A stretch of DNA of 64,000 bases. It comes from Candidatus Rokuibacteriota bacterium. Lineage in GTDB: Bacteria > Methylomirabilota > Methylomirabilia > Rokubacteriales > CSP1-6. The notes under the pieces are model-generated. The model was not told where the DNA came from and made no database searches. It worked only from the letters and a program-made list of their open reading frames with translations. Shown here one piece after another: positions 55,954 to 64,000 of this stretch. The position numbers and the translations under genes are program-made. Numbering within the stretch: the first letter of the stretch is position 1; each line of letters begins with the position of its first letter. The stretch is taken from NCBI GenBank assembly GCA_016184365.1, contig JACPCW010000072.1, forward strand, positions 1 to 64,000, in the 5' to 3' direction.

Positions 55954-57113
55954 GCCGCCGCCTCGTGGGGCGCGATCCCGAGATCCTCGAGCAGCACGCC
56001 GCGAACGCCGGTGATGTGATCGACGGCCTTGTCGACCGGCACGTTCGAGAGCAGCACCGCATCCGCCGTCGGCTCGCTCGGGTGATAGCCGTGCATGCCG
56101 GCGAACCGGATGCGCCCCATGTGGCTCGGCGAGAGGAGCACGCCGGGCTTCGCGAGGAACAGCATGTGGTAGTAGCGGCCGTCCTCGAACCAGATGCCGA
56201 GGCGCTCGAGCTCGGCGCGCGAGAGGAGCTGCCCGCACGGGTGCTCGACGAGGAGCTCGGTGAGCTTCGCGCGCGCGCGATCGTTCCAGACCCAGAACCG
56301 CGCCATCGTCGAATCGATCGCCGCGAGGTAATCGTCCGGGGCGTCGAGCCCGAGCGTCGCGATGTCGCGCGGCAGGTCGTACGTCCACCGGATGGGCGTC
56401 ATGCCGTGGTCGGAGAACACGAACATGCGCACGTCGCGGCCGCTCTGGCGCGCGGCGTCCCACACGCCGCGGAGTCCCGCTTCGTACCACGCGAGCTGCT
56501 TCGCGACGCCGGCCTCGTCGTGGATGTTGAAGTGCAGGTAGTGATCGAGGCCGGAGAGGTACAGGAAGAGCACGCGCGCGTCGGTGGTGCGCGCGCGCTC
56601 CGGTGCGAGCGCCAGGATCTGCGCGTCGGTGTGGGCGTGGTAGTTGTAGCACTCCCACGTGATGCCGCGGCGCTCGAGGTCGTCGAAGAGCGACGGAGCA
56701 TCGAGGCCGCCCGGCTGATAGATGTCGCGCTTCTCCGTCATGTCGTAGAGCGGCAGGTGCGCGATCGGGTACGAGTGGATCGAGAAGTACCCGGTGTAGC
56801 CGGACAGGCGCCGCGACACGTGCTTGATCGCGCGGCGGGTGAACTTGTTCTCGACGAGCCCTTCCGGCAGCTTCGCGAGCGGGCGCATCCAGCGGAACGG
56901 CGACTGCCCGGGCGCGTGATAGAAGAGGTTCCAGTGCCCGTGCTCGGCCGGCGTCTTGCCGGTGAGGAGCGTCGGGATCGCGCCGGAGCTGTACCCGAGG
57001 ATCGTCACCAGCCAGCGGCGGTCCGTGAGCACCTCGTCGAGGAACGGAGCGCGCTTCACCAGGTCCCAGCCCAGCGCGTCGACGAGCACGTAGATCGACA
57101 GCGGAGTCGACAT
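55950..57113 (-). CDS. Alkaline phosphatase superfamily (nucleotide pyrophosphatase-like) protein
   Basis: 387 residues. Metal and nucleophile regions: YVLVDALGWDLVKRAPFL (first D), GYSSGAIPTLLTGKTPAEHG (nucleophile S or T), LSGLDHYLHFNIHD (D, H), FVFSDHGM (D, H) and FAGMHGYHPSEP (late H). No signal peptide. It could hydrolyse phosphodiester or phosphate bonds of nucleotide sugars or polymer precursors. It is unrelated in detail to phnA at 426 despite the shared fold. A GAGGAG site precedes the ATG, which lies 8 bases after the previous stop. Confidence 0.87.
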   Translation of the reverse strand: MSTPLSIYVLVDALGWDLVKRAPFLDEVLTDRRWLVTILGYSSGAIPTLLTGKTPAEHGHWNLFYHAPGQSPFRWMRPLAKLPEGLVENKFTRRAIKHVSRRLSGYTGYFSIHSYPIAHLPLYDMTEKRDIYQPGGLDAPSLFDDLERRGITWECYNYHAHTDAQILALAPERARTTDARVLFLYLSGLDHYLHFNIHDEAGVAKQLAWYEAGLRGVWDAARQSGRDVRMFVFSDHGMTPIRWTYDLPRDIATLGLDAPDDYLAAIDSTMARFWVWNDRARAKLTELLVEHPCGQLLSRAELERLGIWFEDGRYYHMLFLAKPGVLLSPSHMGRIRFAGMHGYHPSEPTADAVLLSNVPVDKAVDHITGVRGVLLEDLGIAPHEAAA

Positions 57114-57121
57114 GGATCTCC

Positions 57122-58369
57122 TCAGGTGTTGCGCACGCACCAGCGCCACAGGGCCGTGATCACCCCGCGCTCGGCGTCGGGGCGATGGCGGAGCGCTGCG
57201 CTTTGCACCGGAAGCAACGCCGCGATGCGACGCGGCGGAATGGTTGGATGCACGAGGTTGAGATACGCGAGCGCCGCCGCGGCGTAGAGCAGGCCCCGCG
57301 GCGTGGACGTCAGGAACAGCCGCGCGGCGCGCAGCCGCGACAGCGGGACGGGCGAGCGGCGGGGGTTCACCGCGAGCTTCGTCCAGTCCCACACGCGGCG
57401 CCGGAAGCTCGGCGTGCGCAGCCAGCGGCGGAGCAGACCCGGGACGTCGCCGTCGGTGTCGAGCAGCGCGGCGAGCTCCCAGCGGAGGAGCGCGGTGACG
57501 GCGGGAGCCGCGGTCGCCATGCGCGACCGGATCCACGCGCGCTGCGCGTCGAGCGTCATGTCGCCGGCGAGCACGCCGCTGCCGTCGCCCGGGGCGATCT
57601 TGAGCCGCGCGGCACGCTCGAGCTCGGGCACGAACGCCGGCGGCATCGCCGCGGCCAGCGACGGTGTTTCGGCGAGGAGCCGCGCGAAGGCCGCGGGCCG
57701 CGCTTCGTACGACGGCTCGTGGCGGCCGCTGAACGCGAGCGCCGATCCGGCGAGGTCGAGCATGAGCTTCAGGCGCTGATACGCGAGGTCCCACAGCGCC
57801 CGGCCGTCGAGCGTCGGCACGCGGTCCCACGCCTCGAGCTGCTCGATCGTCCGATTGAACAGGAGGTAGAGCGCGTCCGTCGGCGGAATCTTCTCGGGAC
57901 CGAACTCGCGCACCAGCTTGACGATGTCGTGCGGTCCCCACACCACCTTGCCGTGGCGGATCAGGTCGTACACGAAGATCGACGGAGACGCGTACCGGCG
58001 GAGGTACTCGATCCCGACCGGTCCGAATTCGACGTCGACTTCCACCTCGTCGCGGACGGCCTGGGTCGCGTCCTTCGCCCAGTCGGCCATGCGCGTGCGG
58101 TAGGCGTAGTAGTCGACCGCGCTCGCGAAGACGACGAGGAATTCGATGTCGCCGAGGACGCGCAGGCGCCCGCCGGCGGACATGACGCTGCCTTCGCCGC
58201 GCGCGAAGCTGCCGGTGAGGATGAGCGCGGCGAGCTTGCCTTCGGGCAGGCGGTCGCGCAGCAGGTCGCACGCGCGCACGAGCGCGCGGCGGATGACCGC
58301 TTCGTGCCGCGGGTCGCGGCAGAGCGGGAAGTCGACGTTCGGCGCGTCGTTACGCGAGGAGGCGAGCAC
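57122..58369 (-). CDS. Nucleotidyltransferase-fold protein of unknown function
   Basis: 415 residues from GTG 58369, which has a GAGGAGG site nine bases upstream (a start at 58396 is also open). The region LAALILTGSFARGEGS then VLGDIEFLVVF is the GS...DxE signature of the polymerase-beta-like nucleotidyltransferase fold, followed by a third carboxylate in EVDVEFGPVGIEYL. The second half is helical with a hydrophobic part (AARLFLTSTPRGLLYAAAALAYL). The substrate is unknown. It sits inside the exopolysaccharide operon between the kinase and phosphatase genes. Confidence 0.72.
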   Translation of the reverse strand: MLASSRNDAPNVDFPLCRDPRHEAVIRRALVRACDLLRDRLPEGKLAALILTGSFARGEGSVMSAGGRLRVLGDIEFLVVFASAVDYYAYRTRMADWAKDATQAVRDEVEVDVEFGPVGIEYLRRYASPSIFVYDLIRHGKVVWGPHDIVKLVREFGPEKIPPTDALYLLFNRTIEQLEAWDRVPTLDGRALWDLAYQRLKLMLDLAGSALAFSGRHEPSYEARPAAFARLLAETPSLAAAMPPAFVPELERAARLKIAPGDGSGVLAGDMTLDAQRAWIRSRMATAAPAVTALLRWELAALLDTDGDVPGLLRRWLRTPSFRRRVWDWTKLAVNPRRSPVPLSRLRAARLFLTSTPRGLLYAAAALAYLNLVHPTIPPRRIAALLPVQSAALRHRPDAERGVITALWRWCVRNT

Positions 58370-59090
58370 CGGTCCGAACCTCCTCGCGCCCGGCACGGCG
58401 GGCGCGGATCAGGGCCGCGGCGACCTCCACGAGCGGCTCGAGCCGCCCGGTGTTTTTCAGCACGACGTCGGCGAGGGTCTTCGTCGGCTCGACGTAGCGC
58501 ACGTGCGCCGGCATGACGGTCTCGGCGTACTGCCGCAGCACCGACGCCGACGCGCGGCCGCGCTCGATCGTGTCGCGGGCGAGCCGACGGCGGAGGCGTA
58601 GCAGGCTCGGCGCGTCGACGAAGATCGCGAGATCCAGCAGCGCGCGGACCGCGGGGTCGTGGAGGAGCAGGATGCCGTCGACGAGCACGAAGGTGCGCGG
58701 CTCGACGGCGTCGGCATCGCCATCCCGCCGGTGCGTCACGAAGCAGTACCGCGGCGGGCACACGCGCTCACCACGACGAAGCCGCGCGAGATCGTCGCGG
58801 AACCGCAGCCCGTCGAGCGCGTCCGGCACGTCGAAGTCGAGCGCGGCGCGCTCGGTCTCGTCGAGATCACTGCGATCCCGGTAGTACGCGTCGTGGCAGA
58901 GCACCGACGTGTGCTCGCGCCCGAGCTCGTCGGCGACGAGCCGTACGAGCGTCGACTTGCCGCTGCCGCTCCCGCCGGTCACTCCGACCACGAACGGGGG
59001 GGCCCCGACATGGCCCCCCCGACCCCCCGACGCTCGACCGTCCCCGGGGAACCCGGGGCCGGTCTCGAATTCCGTGCGCTCTCCGCTCAT
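58350..59090 (-). CDS. udk: Uridine kinase
   Basis: 246 residues. P-loop GVTGGSGSGKSTLVRLVADEL, substrate part SVLCHDAYYRDRSDLD, and FDVPDALDGLRF; the nucleoside-binding and lid regions VLVDGILLLHDPAVR and RRLARDTIERGRASASVLRQYAETVMP. It makes UMP from uridine and could feed UTP for sugar nucleotides. The first about 32 residues are not family sequence: they contain GPGFPGDGRASGGRGGHVGA, encoded by palindromic repeat R5, ahead of FVVGVTGG where the family begins. The ATG at 59090 overlaps the upstream stop (ATGA). Confidence 0.88.
   Translation of the reverse strand: MSGERTEFETGPGFPGDGRASGGRGGHVGAPPFVVGVTGGSGSGKSTLVRLVADELGREHTSVLCHDAYYRDRSDLDETERAALDFDVPDALDGLRFRDDLARLRRGERVCPPRYCFVTHRRDGDADAVEPRTFVLVDGILLLHDPAVRALLDLAIFVDAPSLLRLRRRLARDTIERGRASASVLRQYAETVMPAHVRYVEPTKTLADVVLKNTGRLEPLVEVAAALIRARRAGREEVRTGARLLA
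58996..59061 (+). repeat. Dispersed palindromic repeat, copy R5
   Basis: Plus-strand orientation: head GGGGCCCCGACATGGCCCC, linker CGACCCCCCGACGCTCGACC, then CCCCGGGGAACCCGGGG with a diverged end. It lies wholly in the 5' part of the uridine kinase gene, read through in frame on the opposite strand. Confidence 0.85.
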
Positions 59091-60262
59091 GCGGCCACCG
59101 AGACCGGGTGGCCGGCGGCGCCGGCCACCCGCTTCAGCACGGCCTCGTACTGCGCCGCGATCGCGGACCAGCCGTAGCAGCGCTCGACGAGGTCGCGCGC
59201 ATTCCGCGCGACCGTGTTCGCGACGACCGCGTGGCCCAGCAGGAGCACGACGGTCTCCGCGAGGTCGGCGTCGCGCTCGGCGACGAGCACGTGATGACCG
59301 GCGATCACGTCGGGCAGGGCGGCGGTCGTGCCGGGCGAGGCGACCACGGGCGTGCCGAGCGCCATGGCGTGCGGGACCAGGCTGCGCCGTGCCGCGGCGG
59401 CGTCGAACGGGCTCACGGCCGCGGCGGCGCTCCAGAAGCTCGGCCGGATGTCGCCGACCGGCGCGACGATGCGCACGGCGTCGAGATGCGCGAGCCGCCG
59501 TGCGCCGCCGACGGGCGCGGTGGCGACGAGGATCATCTCGGCGCGCGGACGGACGCGGCGGATGCGCGGCAGCACCGACGTCGCGAAGCGATACGCGGCG
59601 TCGGCGTGCGGCCGGAACCCGAGATCGCCGGCGAAGACGATGCGATCGGTGTCACCGCTGCGGCGGAACGTGTAGCGGCCGAGGTCGAGGCCGGGCGGCA
59701 CGACGTCGACGCGCGCCAGCGGCACGTGGCGGCCGAGCAGCGCGCGGTCTGCGTACGACGGCACGATGCACGACGCCGCCTTCGCGAACCAGCGGTGCGC
59801 CCACGCGTCGGCGCCCCGATCCGTGAACCAGCCCGCGAGCCGGTCGAGCGGCGAGCGGACGAGGCGCCCGGCGAGGTCGGACAGTCGCGCGGCGTGCGGC
59901 GTGAGGACGCACGCCGCCGGCGTCGCGGCGGCGAGCGGCGCGATCATCGCGCCGTGCAGGTACACGACGTCCGGCATGAAGCCGCGCACGCGGCGCTCGA
60001 ACGCCGCCTGCAGGCCGGTCAGCCCGACGTCGGGATCGCCGGAGAGGGGACGGCGCCAGCGCGCCGCCGGGAGCACCTCGGCGAACGCGGCGCGGCGTCC
60101 AGGCCAGCGCCGCTGCAGATCCGTGTCGATGGGATCCGCGGTCGCGAGCACACCGACTTCGTGGCTCGCGGCGAAGGCGCACAGCAGCTGCGCGGCGTCG
60201 GCTCGCGCCGTGTCGGGACACGGAAGGTATGGCGCCCGCTCGGAAACGAAGAGGATCCGCAC
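59087..60262 (-). CDS. Glycosyltransferase, exosortase-system sugar transferase type
   Basis: 391 residues, GT-B fold: RILFVSERAPYLPCPDTARADAAQLLCAFAASHEV, VYLHGAMIAPLAA, KAASCIVPSYADRALLGRH, VVPPGLDLGRY, DRIVFAGDLGFRPHADAAYRF, and the C-terminal LVPHAMALGTPVVASPGTTAAL. It resembles the sugar transferases found beside EpsH/XrtA exosortases, with the typical start ILFVSERAPYPP-like and FAGDLGFRPHADA. GTG start at 60262. Confidence 0.87.
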   Translation of the reverse strand: MRILFVSERAPYLPCPDTARADAAQLLCAFAASHEVGVLATADPIDTDLQRRWPGRRAAFAEVLPAARWRRPLSGDPDVGLTGLQAAFERRVRGFMPDVVYLHGAMIAPLAAATPAACVLTPHAARLSDLAGRLVRSPLDRLAGWFTDRGADAWAHRWFAKAASCIVPSYADRALLGRHVPLARVDVVPPGLDLGRYTFRRSGDTDRIVFAGDLGFRPHADAAYRFATSVLPRIRRVRPRAEMILVATAPVGGARRLAHLDAVRIVAPVGDIRPSFWSAAAAVSPFDAAAARRSLVPHAMALGTPVVASPGTTAALPDVIAGHHVLVAERDADLAETVVLLLGHAVVANTVARNARDLVERCYGWSAIAAQYEAVLKRVAGAAGHPVSVAA

Positions 60263-60266
60263 CCGC

Positions 60267-61130
60267 TTACCCGAGGCTCGCGGCCGCCGTCAGGCGGCGC
60301 GGCGTCGCGACCTCGGGCCACGCACGCGCGATCGACGTGAACGAGAAGCTCTGCAGCAGCATCGCGAGCTTCTCCGTCGCCGCGGCGAGGCCCACGTAGT
60401 GCCGGAACCGTGCGCGCGCGCTCATCGGCGGGCGCGGCTGGTCCGGATCGAATTCCCACGGATGCACGAAGAGCACGAGCGGAGCCGCGTCGCGGCGGTT
60501 GACCCGCGCGAGCGCGGCGCGGATCAGCGCACCCGGGAACAGCCGGAAGAACCCGCCACCGACCGGCAGGTTCACGCCGGCGAACCGCGCCGTGCCGACC
60601 GGAACCTCCATGAGGCCCTCGGGCAGCGGATGCGGAAAGCGCGGCGCGTCGGGAAAGCCGTAGCGGTCGTGCGCGATCGGATTCACGCTCGAGTCGTAGG
60701 CGTGGCCTTCGTCGGCAAGGATCTCGAACGCCCAGCGCGTGTCCGGACGGATCGAGTAGTTCGGGGCGCGGTAGCCGACCACGCCCTGGCCGGACGCCTG
60801 CTCGAGCGCGTGCCGCGCGCGGCGCACGTCGGTGCGGAAGCGATCCGGCCCCTGCTCGTACGCGAGGCTGTGGTCCCAGCCGTGCGAGGCGAGCTCGTGG
60901 CCGCGGGTCACGATCTCGCGGACGAGCCGCGGATGACGCTCGGCGACGACGCCGAGCGTGAAGAACGTCGCCCGTGCGCCGTGGGCGTCGAGGAGATCGA
61001 GCAGGTACCGGGTCTCGGGGACGACGCGGCTCGGCAGTCGCCGCACCGCGTCGCCGAGCGCCTCGGCGAACTCGACCGAATTCCAGTACTCCTCGACGTC
61101 CACGGTGAGGACGTTGGTGCGATCAGTCAA
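60267..61130 (-). CDS. Polysaccharide deacetylase, exosortase (XrtA) system type
   Basis: 287 residues, NodB-like. Catalytic DE region in LTVDVEEYWNSVEF, RATFFTLGVVAERHP, metal histidines in HELASHGWDHSLAY, the RAP motif in GYRAPNYSIRPDTRWAFEIL and the late LVLFVHPWEFDPDQP histidine. It removes acetyl groups from the polymer. The start is TTG at 61130, overlapping the autokinase stop by eight bases; there is no ATG or GTG between the stop and the conserved domain start. Confidence 0.9.
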   Translation of the reverse strand: MTDRTNVLTVDVEEYWNSVEFAEALGDAVRRLPSRVVPETRYLLDLLDAHGARATFFTLGVVAERHPRLVREIVTRGHELASHGWDHSLAYEQGPDRFRTDVRRARHALEQASGQGVVGYRAPNYSIRPDTRWAFEILADEGHAYDSSVNPIAHDRYGFPDAPRFPHPLPEGLMEVPVGTARFAGVNLPVGGGFFRLFPGALIRAALARVNRRDAAPLVLFVHPWEFDPDQPRPPMSARARFRHYVGLAAATEKLAMLLQSFSFTSIARAWPEVATPRRLTAAASLG

Positions 61131-62247
61131 CGAGTCCGCCTCCGAGCTTGAAGCTGACGTACTTCCGCCAGCCGTCCGGCTCTTCGGCCACGGCCGCGCC
61201 GTTGCGATCGTCGTCGTTGAAGACGAGACCGAGCACGCGGTGCCGGCCGATCGTGTCGAGCCCGTCGACGAGCCCCTCACGCGGCGTGCGGTTGGCGCGC
61301 ACGATCATCACGAAGCCGTCGACGGCGTCGCGGAGGATGCCGACGTCGGGGAACAGCAGCACCGGCGGGGTATCGACGACGACGAAGTCGAAGCGGGTCC
61401 GCAGCGTCTGGAAGAGCTGGGTGAACCGCGGCGACTTCAGGAGCTCGTACGGCATCGACGACACCGGACCGGCGGGCACCACCGAGAAAGCGATGCTCGA
61501 CGGCTTCTCGATGACGTCGTCGGGCGTCAGACCGGCGTCGAGCAGATAGCTCGAGATGCCCCGGGCGGACGCGAGGCCGAGGTAATCGGCCACGCGCGGG
61601 TGGCGCAGGTCGGCGTCGACGAGCACGACCTTCGCGTCGGGCGCCTGACCGAGCGCGCCGGCCAGGTTGATCGCGCTGATCGTCTTGCCTTCGCCGCGGC
61701 CCGCGCTGGAGACCGCGACGACGTGCAGGCCGCGCTCGCGACGGAAGTTCTCGATCGCCAGACGCACGGTGCGGTACTGCTCGGCCGCGAAGCCCGTCGG
61801 CGCGAGCAGGCTGACCAGGTGGTCATCGAGCTGACCCGCCTCGCGGATCTGCGACGACGTGTCGCCGACGAAGATGTCGGCGTGGCGGCTCTTCTTCTTC
61901 GACCGCGCCATCGGCGAGCCGAAGGTGCGCATCGGGTCGGCCGGCTTCTCCGGCGCGGTCACGGTCTCGGCGCGCGCCGCGGGGCGCGTGTCCATCACGG
62001 CCGGCGCGGTCGCCGCCTCGGCTCGCGGCGCCGGCGCGGCGCGCAGCGCGGAGTCGAGACGGGCGTGGGGTTCCCCCACGGCCGTCGAGCGTCGGGGGGG
62101 CGGGGGGGCCATCTCGGGGCCCTCCCGGTCAATGATCGCGTCCGCCGTCGGCGTGGTGGGCTCGGCCGGCCCGGTCGGTCCTCCGACCGTCTCGGCCTGC
62201 GCCCGCTCCCTCTCGGCGTTCTCCAGGGCTTGGAAGAACTTGCTCAC
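61123..62247 (-). CDS. Tyrosine autokinase/exopolysaccharide regulator, CpsD/CapB type
   Basis: 374 residues. The N-terminal helix SKFFQALENAERER is a family hallmark. A long Pro/Ala-rich linker (about 15-115) follows, then the BY-kinase core: LAPTGFAAEQYRTVRLAIE, Walker A VVAVSSAGRGEGKTISAINL, Walker A' VVLVDADLRHPRVADYL and Walker B DFVVVDTPPVLLFPD. The usual C-terminal Tyr cluster is reduced to a single Tyr (GWRKYVSF). The linker contains REGPEMAPPPPRRSTAVGEP, encoded in frame by palindromic repeat R6. It controls chain length with the Wzz-like partner upstream. Confidence 0.9.
   Translation of the reverse strand: MSKFFQALENAERERAQAETVGGPTGPAEPTTPTADAIIDREGPEMAPPPPRRSTAVGEPHARLDSALRAAPAPRAEAATAPAVMDTRPAARAETVTAPEKPADPMRTFGSPMARSKKKSRHADIFVGDTSSQIREAGQLDDHLVSLLAPTGFAAEQYRTVRLAIENFRRERGLHVVAVSSAGRGEGKTISAINLAGALGQAPDAKVVLVDADLRHPRVADYLGLASARGISSYLLDAGLTPDDVIEKPSSIAFSVVPAGPVSSMPYELLKSPRFTQLFQTLRTRFDFVVVDTPPVLLFPDVGILRDAVDGFVMIVRANRTPREGLVDGLDTIGRHRVLGLVFNDDDRNGAAVAEEPDGWRKYVSFKLGGGLVD
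62058..62127 (-). repeat. Dispersed palindromic repeat, copy R6
   Basis: On the minus strand the head is GGGCCCCGAGATGGCCCC (one change from the others), the linker CCCCGCCCCCCCCGACGCTCG, then a hairpin GTGGGG-gaa-CCCCAC in which both arms have changed together relative to the other copies. The compensating arm changes suggest that the hairpin is kept. It is translated in frame within the autokinase gene. Confidence 0.85.
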
Positions 62248-62256
62248 GGCATCCTC

Positions 62257-63222
62257 CTATCGAATGGCGCCGCCGAGCCACCCCAAGGCGTTCGCGGCGA
62301 ACACGAGCATCAGCATCAGCAGGAACACGAGGACGGCGACACCGCCGCGGGCCGCCCACACCATCCCGCGGCTCGGGACGAGCCGCATGGCGCGACGGCG
62401 TTTCCACTCGGGCTTCTCGCCCTCTTCCAGGTACTCGATCGCCTCCTGCACCATGCCGCCGTCGATGCGGCGCTTCGAATCCGCGTAGCCGGAGAGCAGG
62501 CAGTGGTCGCAGACGATGTTGATGACGCGCGGCGTGCCCTTGCTGTAATCCGAAATCTTCTGGATGGCGGCGTCGGTGAAGATCCCGGCGTCGGTGGCGC
62601 CGGCGACGCGCAGGCGATGACGGATGTAGAGCCGCGTCTCCTCGGGCGAGAGCGGCCCGATGTGACACCGGAGCCCGATGCGCTGCTTGAGCTGCCGGAG
62701 CTCCGGCACGTTGAGCTTTTCGCGAAGCTCCGGCTGGCCCACGAGCAGGATCTGCATCAGCTTCTGATTCGTGGTCTCGAAGTTCGACAGGAGGCGCACC
62801 GCTTCGAGCGTCTCGATCGAGAGGTTCTGCGCCTCGTCGATGACGATGACCGGAGACCGGCCCTGGCGGTGCTGCTCGATGAGGAACTCGTTCAGCTCGA
62901 CGAGCCGCTGCGCCTGCCTCTGCGCCTGGGACTTCATGCCCCAGTCGTTCAGGATGTACTCGAGCAGGCCTTCGATCCCGAGCGCGGAGTTGTGCACGTA
63001 CGCGACCGGGGTCATGCCGTCGAGCCGCTCCAGGAGCGTGCGCAGCAGCGTCGTCTTGCCCGTCCCGATCTCGCCCGAGAGGACGATGAACCCCTTCCGC
63101 TCGCGGACACCGTAGAGGAGCTGGGCCAGCGCCTCCCGGTGCCGCGCGGACTGGAAGAGGAACTTCGGGTCGGGCGTCGGTCCAAACGGCGCCTCGTGGA
63201 GTCCGTAGAACTTGAGATACAT
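62257..63222 (-). CDS. AAA ATPase of the exosortase/exopolysaccharide system (ExeA-like)
   Basis: 321 residues from ATG 63222, which has an AAGGTG site; GTG 63231 overlaps the upstream stop and is an alternative. Start YLKFYGLHEAPFGPTPDPKFLFQS is typical of the secretion-ATPase group in exosortase loci. Walker A is VLSGEIGTGKTTLLRTLL and Walker B VIVIDEAQNLS; RLLSNFET and LRQLKQRIGLRCHIGPLSPEET follow. A membrane segment lies at about 290-315 (GGVAVLVFLLMLMLVFAANALGW). It may energise export or modulate the chain-length complex. Confidence 0.92.
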   Translation of the reverse strand: MYLKFYGLHEAPFGPTPDPKFLFQSARHREALAQLLYGVRERKGFIVLSGEIGTGKTTLLRTLLERLDGMTPVAYVHNSALGIEGLLEYILNDWGMKSQAQRQAQRLVELNEFLIEQHRQGRSPVIVIDEAQNLSIETLEAVRLLSNFETTNQKLMQILLVGQPELREKLNVPELRQLKQRIGLRCHIGPLSPEETRLYIRHRLRVAGATDAGIFTDAAIQKISDYSKGTPRVINIVCDHCLLSGYADSKRRIDGGMVQEAIEYLEEGEKPEWKRRRAMRLVPSRGMVWAARGGVAVLVFLLMLMLVFAANALGWLGGAIR

Positions 63223-63227
63223 GCCCG

Positions 63228-64000
63228 TCACCTTCTCGCCGTCGGAGTCGCATCCGGCGTCAGCAGGCCGACGAGCTCGTGGTTGCCGTACGCGATCGCG
63301 AACGTGGTGCCGACCACGGCGAGGAGGCCGATGGCGACGGCGGCCGTCGCCAGGCGGCGCTGGCGGGACAGACGCCGCAGGTCGGTCTCGGTCGTGATGC
63401 GCGGGATCATCGCGAGGATCGGCACCGGCAGCTTCGACCGCACCTCGTCGACGCGGCGGAACGACGTGTCGACGTTCTCGGCGAGGACGACGGCGGCGCC
63501 GGAGGCGCCGAGCGCCAGAACCAGACCGATCAGCAGCAGGCGGATGCGGTTCGGGCCCGTCGGCCGCTCGGGGACGACGGCCGGATCCATGATGCGGAAG
63601 TTCTCGCCCTTCTGGCGCTGCTCGAGGTCGGCGGCGATGCCGGCCTCTTCACGCTTGCCGAGCAGCGAGCGGAACAATTCCTTCGTCGATTCGTAGTCGC
63701 GCGCGATGAGCGACAGCTCGTGCTCGCGGCGCGGCGTGTTCTCGATGCGCCTCTCGTAGGTCGCGATCTGGCGCTGGAGGGAGGCCATCTGCTCGGCGCC
63801 CGTCTTCACCTCGACGTTGGCCTGGTCGACCTGCGACATCAGGCTCGTCACGTACGGGTTCGTCGGCGCCATCCGCAGCGCGGACTTCTTGTCGTCCTTC
63901 TGCTTCGGCAGCGCCATCGCCGACTGTTCCTCGGCCAGGCGCGCCTCGAGCAGGCGGATCTGGTCCTTGGTGTAGACGATGTCCGGGTAGCGGTCGCTGT
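63228..64000 (-). CDS. Chain-length determinant (Wzz/GumC-like) protein, 5' end beyond the window
   Basis: At least 257 residues; the gene runs off the end at 64000, so its N-terminus and first membrane segment are not seen. Visible are a periplasmic coiled coil (VYTKDQIRLLEARLAEEQ, YVTSLMSQVDQANVEVKTGAEQMASLQRQIATYERRIEN), the conserved PRREHELSLIARDYESTKELFRSLLGKREEA and FRIMDPAVVPERPTGPNR. The membrane segment IRLLLIGLVLALGASGAAVVLAE follows, with a cytoplasmic DTSFRRVDEVRSKLPVPILAMIP. A last hydrophobic stretch is near the C-terminus. This is the exosortase-locus type of Wzz protein and the partner of the autokinase. Confidence 0.92.
   Translation of the reverse strand, partial: SDRYPDIVYTKDQIRLLEARLAEEQSAMALPKQKDDKKSALRMAPTNPYVTSLMSQVDQANVEVKTGAEQMASLQRQIATYERRIENTPRREHELSLIARDYESTKELFRSLLGKREEAGIAADLEQRQKGENFRIMDPAVVPERPTGPNRIRLLLIGLVLALGASGAAVVLAENVDTSFRRVDEVRSKLPVPILAMIPRITTETDLRRLSRQRRLATAAVAIGLLAVVGTTFAIAYGNHELVGLLTPDATPTARR

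Noticed and set aside
60958..63696. A 912-codon plus-strand frame opposite the exopolysaccharide kinase and ATPase genes
   Set aside because: Arg/Glu/His-rich antisense translation; the opposite strand has clear full-length families.

Overview
The window is a very GC-rich stretch of bacterial chromosome, densely packed with genes that mostly run in overlapping operons (stop/start overlaps of the ATGA, GTGA or TGATG type). GTG and TTG starts are common. The mix of genes suggests a free-living soil, sediment or groundwater bacterium: many stand-alone receivers and hybrid kinases, an exosortase-type exopolysaccharide locus, split LigD modules, and phosphonoacetate and hydroxyproline metabolism. 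Candidatus Rokubacteria/Methylomirabilota is my best guess. That is inference from gene content and style; no rRNA or other taxonomic marker is in the window.

Layout. 1-425: two related long inverted repeats and no gene. 426-9678: phosphonoacetate hydrolase, an AI-2E-type permease with an extra C-terminal domain, a PAS/PAS/PAS hybrid kinase, a proline racemase family enzyme, small secreted and unknown proteins, a decayed ornithine cyclodeaminase fused to a multicopper oxidase tail, and an SCO1-type copper protein. 9881-16716: a four-GAF hybrid kinase and an osmoprotectant (betaine/choline type) ABC operon that carries an internally deleted ammonia-lyase remnant. 16777-24858: DUF420 protein, receivers, a molybdopterin oxidoreductase, hemerythrin, a GAF protein, nicotinamidase, FIST sensor protein, EamA transporter. 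24855-31117: methyltransferase, stand-alone LigD phosphoesterase and ligase modules, a HAD phosphatase fused to an ATPase, DUF72, a glycosyltransferase and an RRM protein. 31318-40812: a membrane kinase/NtrC-type regulator pair, receivers, two small membrane proteins with BON-like tails, a reductase, HAD-IIA phosphatase, glycogen-synthase-type glycosyltransferase and several gene remnants. 40931-64000: a large exopolysaccharide locus with exosortase, chain-length protein, autokinase, ATPase, deacetylase, flippase, polymerase/ligase, several glycosyltransferases and two FemAB-like acyltransferases.

How it works together. The last 23 kb fits an EpsH/XrtA-type exosortase system. Polysaccharide is assembled by the glycosyltransferases, flipped by the Wzx-like protein and polymerised by the Wzy-like protein. 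Length is controlled by the Wzz-like protein, autokinase and ATPase. No PEP-CTERM target protein is visible in the window. Several genes here and elsewhere have good -24/-12 (sigma-54) promoter matches, and the only enhancer-binding activator seen (32835-34235) could act on them.

The main novelty is a six-copy GC-rich palindromic repeat of about 70 bp. In several genes it lies in frame inside the coding sequence or supplies the start or end of it, much like the Rickettsia palindromic elements. Other points are a family of tiny CxxC...CxxC proteins, at least five internally deleted or truncated gene remnants, and a 16-base G tract inside one coding sequence.
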